From: an uncultured Desulfuromonas sp.
Lineage (GTDB): Bacteria; Desulfobacterota; Desulfuromonadia; Desulfuromonadales; Desulfuromonadaceae
Assembly: GCF_963678835.1 (NCBI RefSeq)
Contig: NZ_OY787469.1
Span: 434,001-498,000, forward strand
DNA: 64,000 nucleotides
Direction: 5' to 3'
Part shown: positions 21,078 through 30,388 of the stretch, in pieces
How the letters are laid out: every line of letters starts with the position of its first letter
Position numbering within the stretch: position 1 is the stretch's first letter
Notes under the pieces: model-generated
Database searches by the model: none
The model's input: only the letters and a program-made list of their open reading frames with translations
What the model was told of the DNA's origin: nothing
Position numbers and translations under genes: made by a program

Positions 21078-22139
21078 TTATCCATTATTGGGTGTTGCAA
21101 GTATCCTGTCAATGGCCTGTTTCAGTTCCGGCTGCTGTTCTGCGAACGGATCAATAGCCAGTTCCACACGATCATCCGGGCGGGTATGACGATAAAGCGG
21201 ATCGTAGTATTTAACCATCAATTCTGAAATCAGCTGCTGCCATTGCTTGTGATGGAGCAATTCCAGCATGTGTTCCGTTTCTTTACCACCGAGGCGGCAT
21301 TTGATCGATTCGATGGGCGGAATAAACGCTTCTCGGGGAAGTTGGTCCACCTGATAGTCTTCGAGAATGATGCGCACCCGGTTGTCCATAGAGGTTTCCA
21401 GCCACAAGGTGGTTTCCGTCTGCAGGCTCTGGTAAAAGCGCAACGGCAGCAACAAACGGCCGATATGGCGGCTTTCCCCTTCTGTGAGTGCCCAACCGCC
21501 TGAGTCCAATTTCCGCAACTTGTCCCACAACAGGGCTTCAAAGGTTTTTTGTGACGGCTGGTTGCCCAGCCCGACGCCGCCGAATGCACTGCCGCGGTGG
21601 TTGGCCAGGCCTTCCAGATCAATCACCGGCCAGTCGCGCTGTTCAACCTGTTGCAGGATGCGGGTTTTGCCGACACCGGTCAGACCGCGCAGCACTAACA
21701 TGCGTGCCCAGCAGCCCTGTTCAAAGAAATCAAGCACCGTGCGACGAAACGCCTTATGGCCGCCGCGTAATTGAAACGCCGGATAACCGGCCAACTGAAG
21801 AAACGCGGTCATCGCCCGACTGCGCAGTCCGCCACGCCAGCAGAAAATAACGATCGGTTGGCGGTGTGACTGGCGGTGGGAGAGGATCTCCTCAATCATG
21901 TGTGGAATATGCGGGGCAACCAGGTGCATGCCGCGATGGCGGGCGGCATCCGGACCCTTCTGTTTGAATAACGTACCGATTTCGGCACGCTGTTCGTTGG
22001 TCAGAATGGGAACATTAACCGCACCGGGAATGGTGCCGTCGGTAAATTCATCCGGGCTGCGGACGTCGACAAACAGGGCACCGTTGTCACGGCGGCGCAG
22101 AGCATCGTCAATATCGATAATAAACGTCTCGTTAAGCAT
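21078..22139 (-). CDS. mnmH: tRNA 2-selenouridine synthase (SelU/YbbB)
   Basis: 353 residues. N-terminal rhodanese domain with the active Cys in VIFCWRGGLRSRAM, and a P-loop LRGLTGVGKTRIL near residue 145. It replaces sulphur in wobble 2-thiouridine by selenium from selenophosphate, through a geranylated intermediate. Start set at MLNETFIIDIDD; the longer form adds an unrelated segment. Its presence shows selenophosphate is made, in agreement with the two selenoproteins near 38 kb. Confidence 0.93.
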   Translation of the reverse strand: MLNETFIIDIDDALRRRDNGALFVDVRSPDEFTDGTIPGAVNVPILTNEQRAEIGTLFKQKGPDAARHRGMHLVAPHIPHMIEEILSHRQSHRQPIVIFCWRGGLRSRAMTAFLQLAGYPAFQLRGGHKAFRRTVLDFFEQGCWARMLVLRGLTGVGKTRILQQVEQRDWPVIDLEGLANHRGSAFGGVGLGNQPSQKTFEALLWDKLRKLDSGGWALTEGESRHIGRLLLPLRFYQSLQTETTLWLETSMDNRVRIILEDYQVDQLPREAFIPPIESIKCRLGGKETEHMLELLHHKQWQQLISELMVKYYDPLYRHTRPDDRVELAIDPFAEQQPELKQAIDRILATPNNG

Positions 22140-22297
22140 GGCTACATCAGGTCCAGAAAAGCAAAAGTGGCCTGGAGTGTAGCAGATTGGCTGGAGGCGA
22201 AAAAGGATCATTTATTAACGACGAGAATAATCCATTGTTGTTTGATCGTAAAATGGTATAAAAGCACCCAGTAGACGGCCGTTCGCCGATAAACGAA

Positions 22298-22326
22298 TTG
22301 ACAGTTGCGGGTAGCTGTGGTACAAA
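22298..22326 (+). promoter_or_regulatory. Promoter of the atpI-atpB-atpE cluster
   Basis: TTGACA (22298-22303), a 17-base spacer and TACAAA (22321-22326), 44 bases before the first AtpI-like gene. The preceding mnmH gene is divergent, so a promoter is needed here. Confidence 0.6.
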
Positions 22327-22369
22327 ACCGCGTTTATATGGCACGACAAAAGAATGAAAGAAGATTCGC

Positions 22370-22618
22370 ATGGCCGAAAATCGGCGTGAACTCTATAAAT
22401 CTCTTGGTTTCTTGTCCAGTGTCGGCATCTGCATGGTTGCGTCGATCCTTATCGGCATGGCCATGGGGTATTATCTCGATCAGTGGCTTGGAACAAAGCC
22501 ATGGATGTTGTTGATTTTCCTGGGGTTTGGTATTGTCTCGGGATTCAGGAATATTTTTATTCTGACCAACCGTGAATTGCGGCGTCAGAAACAGGAGAGT
22601 CAGGACAACGGTGAGTGA
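22370..22618 (+). CDS. AtpI-like membrane protein (AtpZ/AtpI family)
   Basis: 82 residues with two membrane helices separated by a short loop (SSVGICMVASILIGMAMGYYLDQWLG, then PWMLLIFLGFGIVSGFRNIF). The GxxxGxxLDxxxGTxPW pattern is that of the F0F1-ATPase subunit family placed upstream of atpB. Members are thought to aid c-ring assembly or Mg2+/Ca2+ transport. It overlaps the next gene by eight bases. Confidence 0.82.
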   Translation: MAENRRELYKSLGFLSSVGICMVASILIGMAMGYYLDQWLGTKPWMLLIFLGFGIVSGFRNIFILTNRELRRQKQESQDNGE

Positions 22619-22973
22619 TGATCAACTGCTCGGACAACTTGCCCGACGCAACTGGATCATTCTGGCACTGCTGGTCGCGCTGAGCGGCCTGTTTCAGGAT
22701 CTTGACCTGACTCTCGGTGTGGCCAGCGGCGGTCTGGTTGCCGTGTGCGGGTACCAATGGTTGCACCGCTCGCTGGTAAAAGCGCTCTGTGAAGGGGGCG
22801 CACCGGCGGTTCGAGGGTTTCAACTGAGCTATATATTTAGGCTGGCTGCCTTGGCGGTAATGTTGCTGTTGTTGATTGCCGTGGTCAAAGTGGACCCCAT
22901 CGGCCTAGTTATTGGACTTTCAGTCGTGGTCATCAATATTATGTGGACCACCATAAAGCGCGCTATCAAGTAA
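22611..22973 (+). CDS. atpI: ATP synthase protein I-like membrane protein
   Basis: 120 residues with about four hydrophobic helices and charged N-terminus SDDQLLGQLARRN. Length and position between the AtpZ-like gene and atpB match the ATP synthase I (AtpI) family. GTG start within the end of the previous gene. No catalytic motif is expected. The assignment depends largely on gene order. Confidence 0.72.
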   Translation: MSDDQLLGQLARRNWIILALLVALSGLFQDLDLTLGVASGGLVAVCGYQWLHRSLVKALCEGGAPAVRGFQLSYIFRLAALAVMLLLLIAVVKVDPIGLVIGLSVVVINIMWTTIKRAIK

Positions 22974-22988
22974 GGAGGCACGACTTAA

Positions 22989-23663
22989 ATGATACATCCC
23001 TTTTTATTTCTGCAATGGGTTGAAGAACAGCTGCATACCCATCTTGGTGAACATGTCACCTACATGTGGTTTGTCATGCTGCTGTTGATTGGCTTGGCCT
23101 TTGTTATTTCACGTGGGATTAAAATGGTTCCCAGTGGCTGGCAGAATCTGATGGAAAGTGTTGTCGGCGGCATTGAGAACCTGATTGAAGAAACCATGGG
23201 CCCCAAAGGGAAAACCTATTTCCCGCTGATCGCGACATTTGCTCTGTTTATTCTGGTGTCCAACCTGATTGCTCTGGTTCCGGGCTTTTATCCGCCGACC
23301 GCAAACCTGAACACCAACGCCGCTCTGGCGCTGACCGTGTTTGCCATGACGCACATTATCGGTGTTAAAGAGCACGGGATTTCCTATCTCAAGCACTTCA
23401 TGGGTCCGATTCTGGCTCTGGCGCCGCTGATCTTTATCATTGAGATTATCGGTCATCTGGCCCGTCCGTTGTCCCTGTCACTGCGTCTTTTCGGTAATAT
23501 GTACGGCCATGAGATCGTGCTGATGATCTTCTTTGGTCTGGTTCCGCTGTTCCTGCCGATCCCCATGATGATGATGGGTATCCTGGTCGCGTTTATCCAG
23601 GCATTTGTTTTCACCCTGCTGGCCATGATCTACATTGCCGGGGCTCTGGAAGAGGCACACTAA
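22989..23663 (+). CDS. atpB: F1Fo ATP synthase a subunit
   Basis: 224 residues, polytopic. The conserved proton-channel Arg lies in [18 protein letters not shown], and the C-terminal helix [21 protein letters not shown] is typical. TAAGGAGG lies upstream of the ATG. It forms the half channels with the c ring. This Fo pair lies about 14 kb from the main atp operon, an arrangement known in Desulfuromonadales. Confidence 0.96.
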   Translation: MIHPFLFLQWVEEQLHTHLGEHVTYMWFVMLLLIGLAFVISRGIKMVPSGWQNLMESVVGGIENLIEETMGPKGKTYFPLIATFALFILVSNLIALVPGFYPPTANLNTNAALALTVFAMTHIIGVKEHGISYLKHFMGPILALAPLIFIIEIIGHLARPLSLSLRLFGNMYGHEIVLMIFFGLVPLFLPIPMMMMGILVAFIQAFVFTLLAMIYIAGALEEAH

Positions 23664-23749
23664 ATAAATCACAACGTGGAACACGTTTTGATCGGTCCTA
23701 TATCTTATAGGAAAAATAACCCACTTTATTTGTTTGAAGGAGAAAAGAG

Positions 23750-24016
23750 ATGACGTTTTTCGCATGGTGCATGATCGCAGCTGGTTTTGGTATGGCTATT
23801 GGTTCTTTCGGTACTGGCCTGGGCCAAGGTCTGGCTATCAAATCTGCCGTTGAAGGTGTTGCTCGCAACCCGAGCGCAAGTGGTAAAATCCTCACCACCA
23901 TGATGATCGGTCTGGCGATGATCGAGTCCCTCGCTATCTACGTTTTCGTTGTAGCGATGATCATTCTGTTCGCCAACCCTTTCACCGAGCAAGTTATGGA
24001 ACTGCTGGCTAAATAA
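23750..24016 (+). CDS. atpE: F1Fo ATP synthase c subunit
   Basis: 88 residues, two helices joined by the polar loop [12 protein letters not shown]. The ion-binding Glu is in helix 2 ([16 protein letters not shown]). Gln in GLGQGLAIK plus Glu-Ser and Tyr resemble Na+ sites but also occur in proton rings (cyanobacteria), so coupling ion is not settled. Strong ribosome site GAAGGAG. Codon use is highly biased. Followed by a terminator. Confidence 0.96.
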   Translation: MTFFAWCMIAAGFGMAIGSFGTGLGQGLAIKSAVEGVARNPSASGKILTTMMIGLAMIESLAIYVFVVAMIILFANPFTEQVMELLAK

Positions 24017-24042
24017 TTTTTGCCTGCAACCAAGCAAGTTCG

Positions 24043-24073
24043 AGGCGCTCCCATCCGGGAGCGCCTTTTTTTT
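24043..24073 (+). terminator. Terminator after atpE
   Basis: A 10-bp perfect stem AGGCGCTCCC/GGGAGCGCCT with loop ATCC and a following run of Ts. Confidence 0.93.
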
Positions 24074-24176
24074 ATCCCTGCAGACCATGATCTTTTTTTT
24101 GGTATACTTTTAGCCTGTCAACGAGATTTCAAAGCGCAAAGGAAGCGACTTTTGCGTGTTAATGAAGGGACCGGGT

Positions 24177-25823
24177 ATGCGAAAGCTGGTTCGAACTTTC
24201 AAGGAGCGTAGGCGATATCCGCTCACAGCGCGAATCTTTGTGATTTTTTTTGTGTGTATGACGGCAACGTTGATCGCCATTTTTTCGCAATCCTATCACC
24301 GTCACAATCGCACCTATCTGAAACAGATCGCCACCCATGAGAACTATGTGGTCAACCAGATCAGCCTGGAGATTGAACAGCAGATTGACATGATGGTCGC
24401 TGATGTCAGAATCCTCAGTCAACTCAATGAACTCAACGACTATATCGCGACCGGCGATCGTCAGTTGCTCGACAAAATCGCTGACGAGTTTCTCCTCTTT
24501 GCCCAATCCAAACCTTATTATCTCCAGCTCCGTTTTCTTAATGCCCAAGGGCGTGAGGTGGTGCGTATCGACACTGCGTCCGGTCATGCCTATAAGCTGA
24601 ATGAAGAACAACTGCAGGATAAGTCGCAGCGCGATTATTTTCAGCAGGCCATTCAGCTTAAAAACCGCAACGTCTATTTCTCCCGTTTTGATCTGAACAT
24701 CGAAAAGGGGAAAATTGTCGTGCCCTTTCAGCCGACACTGCGATGTGCCACCCCGGTTTATGCGGACAATGAGACCTGTCCATGTGGTGCCGTGGTGTTG
24801 AACTACAATGGTGAAAAGCTGCTTGGCCTGCTTGAACAAGGGCAAAACATTGCTCAGGAAAAATTGCTGTTGATTAACAACGACGGCTACTGGCTGCACG
24901 GGATCGATTCGGAAGATGAATGGGGCTTTGTCGTGCCGCAACGTCAGCACAAACGTTTTGCGGTCAGGTTTCCTGAAGCATGGCCGCAGTTGCGTGACGG
25001 TGCGAGACAGATCACCACGTCGCAGGGTGCTTTCGCTGTTCGTTCTATCCATGCGCAATTTGCCGAATATATCCTCAATCCTCCCCATTGGTTTGTCGTC
25101 AGTTTTGTCTCAGATGCCAAGATTTGTCGGGCTAAAATGGTGGCTTTGAAGCATCAGTTTACCTCGGCTGTCATCCTGTTGCTTCTGGGCCTTGTCCCGG
25201 CCTGGATCGTGTCGCTGTTTATCGCCGAAATCATCCATAAACATCATGATCTTCAAATCAAAGTAAACTACGATCCGCTGACCGGCTTGGCCAATCGGGT
25301 ATTGTTTAACGACCGGCTTGAGCAGTTGTTATGGATCAGTGAGCGCAATACGTTCCGGTTTGCCGTGCTTTTTTGTGATCTGGATGGTTTTAAAGCCATT
25401 AACGATACGCTGGGGCACGACGCCGGAGATCAACTGTTGATCGCGTTGGGCAAACGGATGAAGGGACTGGTGCGCAAAAGCGACACAGTGGCCCGATTGG
25501 GCGGCGACGAATTCGCGATCTTGCTCGCCAATATCCGTTCGGCTCAAGTCGCTGAGATGATCGCGACGAAAGTGGTGGAACAGCTCTGTCAGCCGGTCGA
25601 CCTGGACAATGGTCGTGCTCAGGTGGGGGGCAGTGTCGGGATTGCCCTGTATCCTGATCATGCCAGTGCATGCAAAGATTTGGTCGCTTGTGCCGATCAG
25701 GCGATGTATGCAGCCAAACGCAGCGGAAAAGGTCGCTATTACCGTTATGACCAGATAACGACGCAGCATAGGGCAGCGATGACGATGGCGGATCGATCCG
25801 AGAGGGCGAACGATGAAAATTGA
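24177..25823 (+). CDS. Membrane sensor diguanylate cyclase
   Basis: 548 residues. First membrane helix about 18-38, a large periplasmic sensor region (Cache-like, to about residue 320), a second membrane helix (SAVILLLLGLVPAWIVSLFI) and a GGDEF domain from about 365. The active site RLGGDEFAI is intact, with an RxxD inhibitory site (RKSD) a few residues before it, so product inhibition by c-di-GMP is expected. Starts at GTG 24156 or ATG 24162 are also possible; 24177 has AAGGGA at good spacing. It overlaps the NUDIX gene by 11 bases. Confidence 0.9.
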   Translation: MRKLVRTFKERRRYPLTARIFVIFFVCMTATLIAIFSQSYHRHNRTYLKQIATHENYVVNQISLEIEQQIDMMVADVRILSQLNELNDYIATGDRQLLDKIADEFLLFAQSKPYYLQLRFLNAQGREVVRIDTASGHAYKLNEEQLQDKSQRDYFQQAIQLKNRNVYFSRFDLNIEKGKIVVPFQPTLRCATPVYADNETCPCGAVVLNYNGEKLLGLLEQGQNIAQEKLLLINNDGYWLHGIDSEDEWGFVVPQRQHKRFAVRFPEAWPQLRDGARQITTSQGAFAVRSIHAQFAEYILNPPHWFVVSFVSDAKICRAKMVALKHQFTSAVILLLLGLVPAWIVSLFIAEIIHKHHDLQIKVNYDPLTGLANRVLFNDRLEQLLWISERNTFRFAVLFCDLDGFKAINDTLGHDAGDQLLIALGKRMKGLVRKSDTVARLGGDEFAILLANIRSAQVAEMIATKVVEQLCQPVDLDNGRAQVGGSVGIALYPDHASACKDLVACADQAMYAAKRSGKGRYYRYDQITTQHRAAMTMADRSERANDEN

Positions 25824-26409
25824 TATTGTTGAACAGGAGTGTGTCTATGATGGTTTTTTTGCTCTGAATCGCTTTGTGGTTCGCCATGAATGTTTTGATG
25901 GCTCAGAATCAGTACCATTGGTGCGTGAGCGGATTGACAGGGCTCGGGCGGCGGCGGTGTTGCTGCATGATCCACAGCGTGACTGTGTTGTGCTGGTGGA
26001 GCAGTTTCGCATCGGTGCCGTCGATGATCCCCATAGTGCTTGGCTCATCGAATGTCCTGCCGGCATGATTGAGTCGGGTGAACAGCCGATGGATGTGGCA
26101 CAGCGGGAGTGTCGCGAAGAGGTGGGGCGGCAACCGATCAATCTACAGCAGATTGGTGAGTATTACGTGTCACCGGGAGGCAGCTCGGAAAGGATCACGC
26201 TCTATTACGGCCAAATTGACAGTACAGGGCTCAATAAGCGGCTTTGTGGGGTTGCCCATGAAGGGGAGGACATTCGTGTCGTGGTGGTACCGTGGCGCGA
26301 GCTTGAGCTACAGCTTGATGAGGGACGCATCACCAATGCGACAACACTGATTGCGTTACAATGGCTGCAGCTTTGCCGGTTAAAAGGGACACTGCCCGCA
26401 GGCCTGTAA
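25813..26409 (+). CDS. NUDIX hydrolase, ADP-ribose pyrophosphatase type (NudF-like)
   Basis: 198 residues. A complete NUDIX box with G-x5-E-x7-REx2EExG (GMIESGEQPMDVAQRECREE), followed by SPGGSSERITLYYG, which fits the ADP-sugar pyrophosphatase group; the Pro-Gly sits about 16 residues after the box. It likely cleaves ADP-ribose to AMP and ribose phosphate. It starts inside the end of the cyclase gene, so the two are coupled. Confidence 0.88.
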   Translation: MKIDIVEQECVYDGFFALNRFVVRHECFDGSESVPLVRERIDRARAAAVLLHDPQRDCVVLVEQFRIGAVDDPHSAWLIECPAGMIESGEQPMDVAQRECREEVGRQPINLQQIGEYYVSPGGSSERITLYYGQIDSTGLNKRLCGVAHEGEDIRVVVVPWRELELQLDEGRITNATTLIALQWLQLCRLKGTLPAGL

Positions 26410-26446
26410 TGGGTTGATGTCCCCGTTCCTTCATTGATCCCCCAGA

Positions 26447-27427
26447 CTAGAAACGAATGATTGATGATGACCAGGTCAGACCGGCCCCGAAAGTCACCAA
26501 ACCCACCACATCGCCAGGTTGGATACGACCATTCTCCAGCGCCTCATTCAGGGCAATGGGGATGCTGGCTGCCGAAGTGTTGCCGAAGCGATCCACATTG
26601 ACATAGACCTTTTCAGAATCAATTTTAAAGCGCTTGCCAATGCCCTCAATGATACGAATGTTGGCTTGATGGGGGATGAGAAGGTCAAGGGCTTCCGGTG
26701 CGATCTGAGCCCGTTTCAGCGCTTCGTGAAGTGCATCGGTCATCGAGACCACGGCGTGGCGAAACACTTCACGTCCTTCCATGTGAATGGTTGCTTCATT
26801 GCTGTCAACTAATTCGTGGCACAGGGGCAGCTGACTGCCGCCGGGGTTGTAGAGCAGGCCATGGTGACGACCGTCACTCTTCATGTAGGTACTGAGAATC
26901 CCTTTGTCGTCCTGTGCCGCGCCGATCACGGCAGCCCCGGCACCATCGCCGAACAGCACGCAGGTATTGCGATCCTGCCAGTTGACCATGCTCGACAACA
27001 TCTCCGCTGCGATCACCAGGACATGTTGGTAGCCGGATGTCTGAATGAGGCTGTCCGCCAGATGAAGACCGTAAAGAAAACCACTGCAGGCAGCAGACAG
27101 GTCAAATGCCGCGGCGTTGTTCGCACCGATTTTCTCCTGCACCAAGCAGGCCAGCGAGGGGAATTTCATATCCGCAGTGACCGTGCCGACAATGATCAGA
27201 TCAATGTCCTCGGCGTTCACCTTCGCTTTTGCCAAGGCTTGATTGGCGGCGTCTGCGGCGAGGTCAGACAGGGCACTGCCGGGCTCGGCAATATGGCGCT
27301 GGCGAATTCCCGTTCTCTCGACAATCCACGTGTCGTTGGTGTCTACCATCGACTCAAGGTCGGCGTTGGTCAACACACGGGATGGAACAGCATGGCCTGT
27401 AGCAAGAATGCGACAATGTGGATTCAT
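26447..27427 (-). CDS. fabH: 3-oxoacyl-ACP synthase III (FabH)
   Basis: 326 residues with the FabH triad: Cys in FDLSAACSGFLYGL, His in LIPHQANIRI and Asn in VDRFGNTSAASIP. It starts fatty-acid synthesis by condensing acyl-CoA with malonyl-ACP. The ATG at 27427 has AGGAG upstream and begins MNPHCRILATG as expected. It lies outside a fab cluster here, followed on the same strand by nothing within the operon range. Confidence 0.93.
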   Translation of the reverse strand: MNPHCRILATGHAVPSRVLTNADLESMVDTNDTWIVERTGIRQRHIAEPGSALSDLAADAANQALAKAKVNAEDIDLIIVGTVTADMKFPSLACLVQEKIGANNAAAFDLSAACSGFLYGLHLADSLIQTSGYQHVLVIAAEMLSSMVNWQDRNTCVLFGDGAGAAVIGAAQDDKGILSTYMKSDGRHHGLLYNPGGSQLPLCHELVDSNEATIHMEGREVFRHAVVSMTDALHEALKRAQIAPEALDLLIPHQANIRIIEGIGKRFKIDSEKVYVNVDRFGNTSAASIPIALNEALENGRIQPGDVVGLVTFGAGLTWSSSIIRF

Positions 27428-27575
27428 GGCGAACTCCTGAACGATAAAAAAGACATCGGTTAAAAAATGACGAGTATAGCAGATTGACACAGCGGGTTCA
27501 CCGACAATCAACACGGTGTCGGCAGCCCTGCATTCGTCACTGACGACACCGGTTTATATCCTCGAGCGCCAGTGA

Positions 27576-28499
27576 CTAGGGGGGACAGCAGGCGCAGGTA
27601 GAGCGGAACAGGGACGTACTCAGATAGCGGTCGCCACGATCCGGCAGCAGGGTAACAATGGTGCCGGACTGCATGGTTGCGGCAACACGGAGCGCCCCGG
27701 CAACAGCCGCACCACTTGACATGCCGACAAATAACCCCTCGTGAATGGCCAGATCCCGAGCACAGTTAAAGGCTTCGTCATCCTCGACCACCAGTTTATC
27801 GTCGAGGTTCTCCTCGTGGTAGATGTCGGGAACAATGGCTTCCTGCATATTTTTCAGCCCCTGAACCGAATGGCCAAGGGTTGGCTCAACGCCGATAATC
27901 CGGATGGAGGGATCACGCTCTTTCAGTGCTCGCCCGGTGCCCATCAAAGTGCCCGAGGTGCCGATGCCGGCGATGAAAACGTCGATGTTGCCGTTACATT
28001 GGCGGAAGATCTCCGGACCGGTGGTTTCGTAGTGGGCCAAAGGATTGTTGGGATTGCTGTATTGGTTGGGCATGAAATACTGATCCGGCGAGTCCTTGAC
28101 GATCTGGTGGGCGAGAAGGATCGCGCCATCCGTGGCTTGCCCCTGAGTGGACAACACTACTTCAGCACCATAGGCTTCAAGAACACTGCGTCGCTCCACA
28201 CTGACACAGGGGGGCATGACGAGTTTCACGTGGTAGCCCAGAGACGCACCGATCATGGCCAGGGCAATACCGGTGTTGCCGGATGTCGGCTCGAGAATGG
28301 TTTTGTCCGGTGTCAGTGATCCATCCTCAATGGCCTTTTCAATCATGTACCAGGCCGGACGATCTTTGACCGAACCACCGGGATTGCTCCCTTCCAGCTT
28401 GGCGAAAATCTGCACCGCAGGATTCGGATTCAGTTTGGTGATTTTGACCAAAGGCGTGTTGCCGATGGCCGCAGATAATGTGAATGGTTGAGGCGACAT
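27576..28499 (-). CDS. Cysteine synthase (O-acetylserine sulfhydrylase, CysK/CysM type)
   Basis: 307 residues of the PLP fold-type II family. The PLP Lys is in GGSVKDRPAW, the phosphate loop is GTSGTLMGTG and the substrate loop is PTSGNTGIALA. It makes cysteine from O-acetylserine and sulphide. The C-terminus ends in a small cysteine group (RSTCACCPP) that is uncommon and could bind metal or be redox-active. CysK versus CysM not decided. An in-frame TTG at 28511 is a less likely start. Confidence 0.9.
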   Translation of the reverse strand: MSPQPFTLSAAIGNTPLVKITKLNPNPAVQIFAKLEGSNPGGSVKDRPAWYMIEKAIEDGSLTPDKTILEPTSGNTGIALAMIGASLGYHVKLVMPPCVSVERRSVLEAYGAEVVLSTQGQATDGAILLAHQIVKDSPDQYFMPNQYSNPNNPLAHYETTGPEIFRQCNGNIDVFIAGIGTSGTLMGTGRALKERDPSIRIIGVEPTLGHSVQGLKNMQEAIVPDIYHEENLDDKLVVEDDEAFNCARDLAIHEGLFVGMSSGAAVAGALRVAATMQSGTIVTLLPDRGDRYLSTSLFRSTCACCPP

Positions 28500-28537
28500 A
28501 ATAGGATCCAAAAAGATGATAAAAGATAGTGGTGGTT

Positions 28538-30373
28538 CTAAATGATTCCGTGAAGGACCTGGCCGGGGCTGCCCAGAGCATCAACCCGTTTTTCGACCGC
28601 CGGATCGTCAATCAAGGGTGGCGCGTGGTGAGGCTTACGCCGGGCGTCGATCACCAGAGCGCCACGACAGCCCCAGTGCTTGTCAACCGTGAAACTGTCG
28701 ATACCGTAAAGGTCGCTGGCAGGATCTGAGCGGGTAAATGTGGTCCACAAAAAGTTATTCAGGGTCCGGGTGCTGAACGCACTGTCATCACTGATTACAA
28801 TCAATGGGAAGGCGTTGATCGGGGCCTGTTGATTGTAAAACGCACAGAACCGCTCCATGGACTGTGCCGCATCCTGCGGCTGCTGACAGGCTGGCCCTTG
28901 TACGACCAGAACACCCGGCAAAGCGACATGAGGTGCACGAAAGCCGTCAGGCAAACGGATCTCTGGCGGAATTTCGCTGGTCAAAGAACGTCGAGTCGGA
29001 CCACTGACGGCAACAACCACTTTAGATCCACGATTCAGGCCCTGGCCACTGTAATCAAGGGTATCCATGGTGGTGCAGGTCTGGAAGTGCAGGTCGCGTT
29101 GCCAGTCACAGCGTTGCAGAGCGTGGCTTAAAAACTCGCCAATATCGTGAATGTCGAGCTGCGGGTTATCCTCGTGGTTGGTAATAAACAGATATTTAGC
29201 CAGTGAAAGTTGTCCCTGACCGAGAATGGCATTGGCCTGGGTCAATAGCTCCTGAGGACGCTGTTCCGTGCTGTACGGTGTATAGCGTTCGCTGCCGATG
29301 GCGAGCAACAGCGGGTGCACACCGGCGGCATCCACAGCATGAACCGCGTGAATGCCAGGCAGAACCGTGGGGATCAGATCGCCGGTCAGTTCATGAATAA
29401 AGGTACCAAAACTGGTATCTTCCTGCGGCGGACGGCCAACCGTGGTGAACGGCCAGATCGCGTCCGGACGGTGATACACGGCTTCAACCTCAACCACCGG
29501 AAAGTCATGGGTCAGGCTATAGTAGCCGAAATGATCGCCGAACGGGCCTTCAGGGCGAGTGCGGGTCGGGTCGATATGGCCGCAAATCACAAAATCGGCC
29601 TGGGCCGGGAAAGGCAGTGCACCCGGCTGAATCATCGGGATGCGCTGACCGCCGAGCAGTCCGGCAAAAGAGAGTTCCGGCATCCCTTCCGGGAGCGGCA
29701 TCACCGCGGCGACGGTCATGCTGGGTGGACCGCCGACAAAAATATTGACGGGGAGTTTTTCACTGCGATCTTTGGCACTGCGATGGTGAACACCAATGCC
29801 GCGGTGGATCTGGTAATGCAGGCCCACTTCCTTGTTAGTCTGATAGGCATTGCCACTCAGTTGTACCCGGTACATGCCGAGGTTAGACGAACGCATGCCC
29901 GGATGCAATGGATGTTCGGAATACACCTGGGGCAGGGTGATAAAAGCACCGCCGTCGTCGGGCCAGGAGACCAGTTGCGGCAGTTGGTCGATGGTGGTCT
30001 GGTGTTGGAGGATCGGTCCGGTCTTGACCTTTTTCGGCAACAGGTGCCAGGCACCGACCGGGGCCTTGGCAAACGCCCACGGGCGTTTAAACACCGCAGA
30101 GGGATCAAGCTTGGCATCAACCAGGCGTTGGACCGTGGTCAGAGTGTCGCGAAAAATAAAGCGGGTACGCTCCAGGGTGCCGAACAGATTGCCGAGCATG
30201 GGGAAGCGGCTGCCGGTCACATTGGTGAACAGCAACGCCGGGCCTTGTGCGGCATACACCCGACGTTGAATGGCACCGACTTCGAGATAAGGATCCACCG
30301 GATCACTGATACGGATCAGCTGACCGTGTTGTTCCAGATCATGTACACAACTTTGCAGGTTGACATAACCCAC
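28538..30373 (-). CDS. UbiD-family decarboxylase (long form)
   Basis: 611 residues. Contains EGPFGDHFGYYS, carrying the conserved Glu of the prenyl-FMN active site, and an N-terminal region with TGSRFPMLGNLFG. Classical UbiD is about 490 residues; the long form with extra C-terminal sequence occurs in menaquinone-making anaerobes and is often annotated as menaquinone biosynthesis decarboxylase. The substrate is therefore uncertain. GTG start with GGAGG five bases upstream. Between the LOG and cysteine synthase genes on the same strand. Confidence 0.85.
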   Translation of the reverse strand: MGYVNLQSCVHDLEQHGQLIRISDPVDPYLEVGAIQRRVYAAQGPALLFTNVTGSRFPMLGNLFGTLERTRFIFRDTLTTVQRLVDAKLDPSAVFKRPWAFAKAPVGAWHLLPKKVKTGPILQHQTTIDQLPQLVSWPDDGGAFITLPQVYSEHPLHPGMRSSNLGMYRVQLSGNAYQTNKEVGLHYQIHRGIGVHHRSAKDRSEKLPVNIFVGGPPSMTVAAVMPLPEGMPELSFAGLLGGQRIPMIQPGALPFPAQADFVICGHIDPTRTRPEGPFGDHFGYYSLTHDFPVVEVEAVYHRPDAIWPFTTVGRPPQEDTSFGTFIHELTGDLIPTVLPGIHAVHAVDAAGVHPLLLAIGSERYTPYSTEQRPQELLTQANAILGQGQLSLAKYLFITNHEDNPQLDIHDIGEFLSHALQRCDWQRDLHFQTCTTMDTLDYSGQGLNRGSKVVVAVSGPTRRSLTSEIPPEIRLPDGFRAPHVALPGVLVVQGPACQQPQDAAQSMERFCAFYNQQAPINAFPLIVISDDSAFSTRTLNNFLWTTFTRSDPASDLYGIDSFTVDKHWGCRGALVIDARRKPHHAPPLIDDPAVEKRVDALGSPGQVLHGII

Positions 30374-30388
30374 GATGACCTCCGCACC

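Noticed and set aside
23750..24016. Sodium-coupled ATP synthase from the c-subunit residues Gln, Glu-Ser and Tyr
   Set aside because: The same residues with Leu after Ser occur in proton-type c rings of cyanobacteria, so they do not decide the ion.
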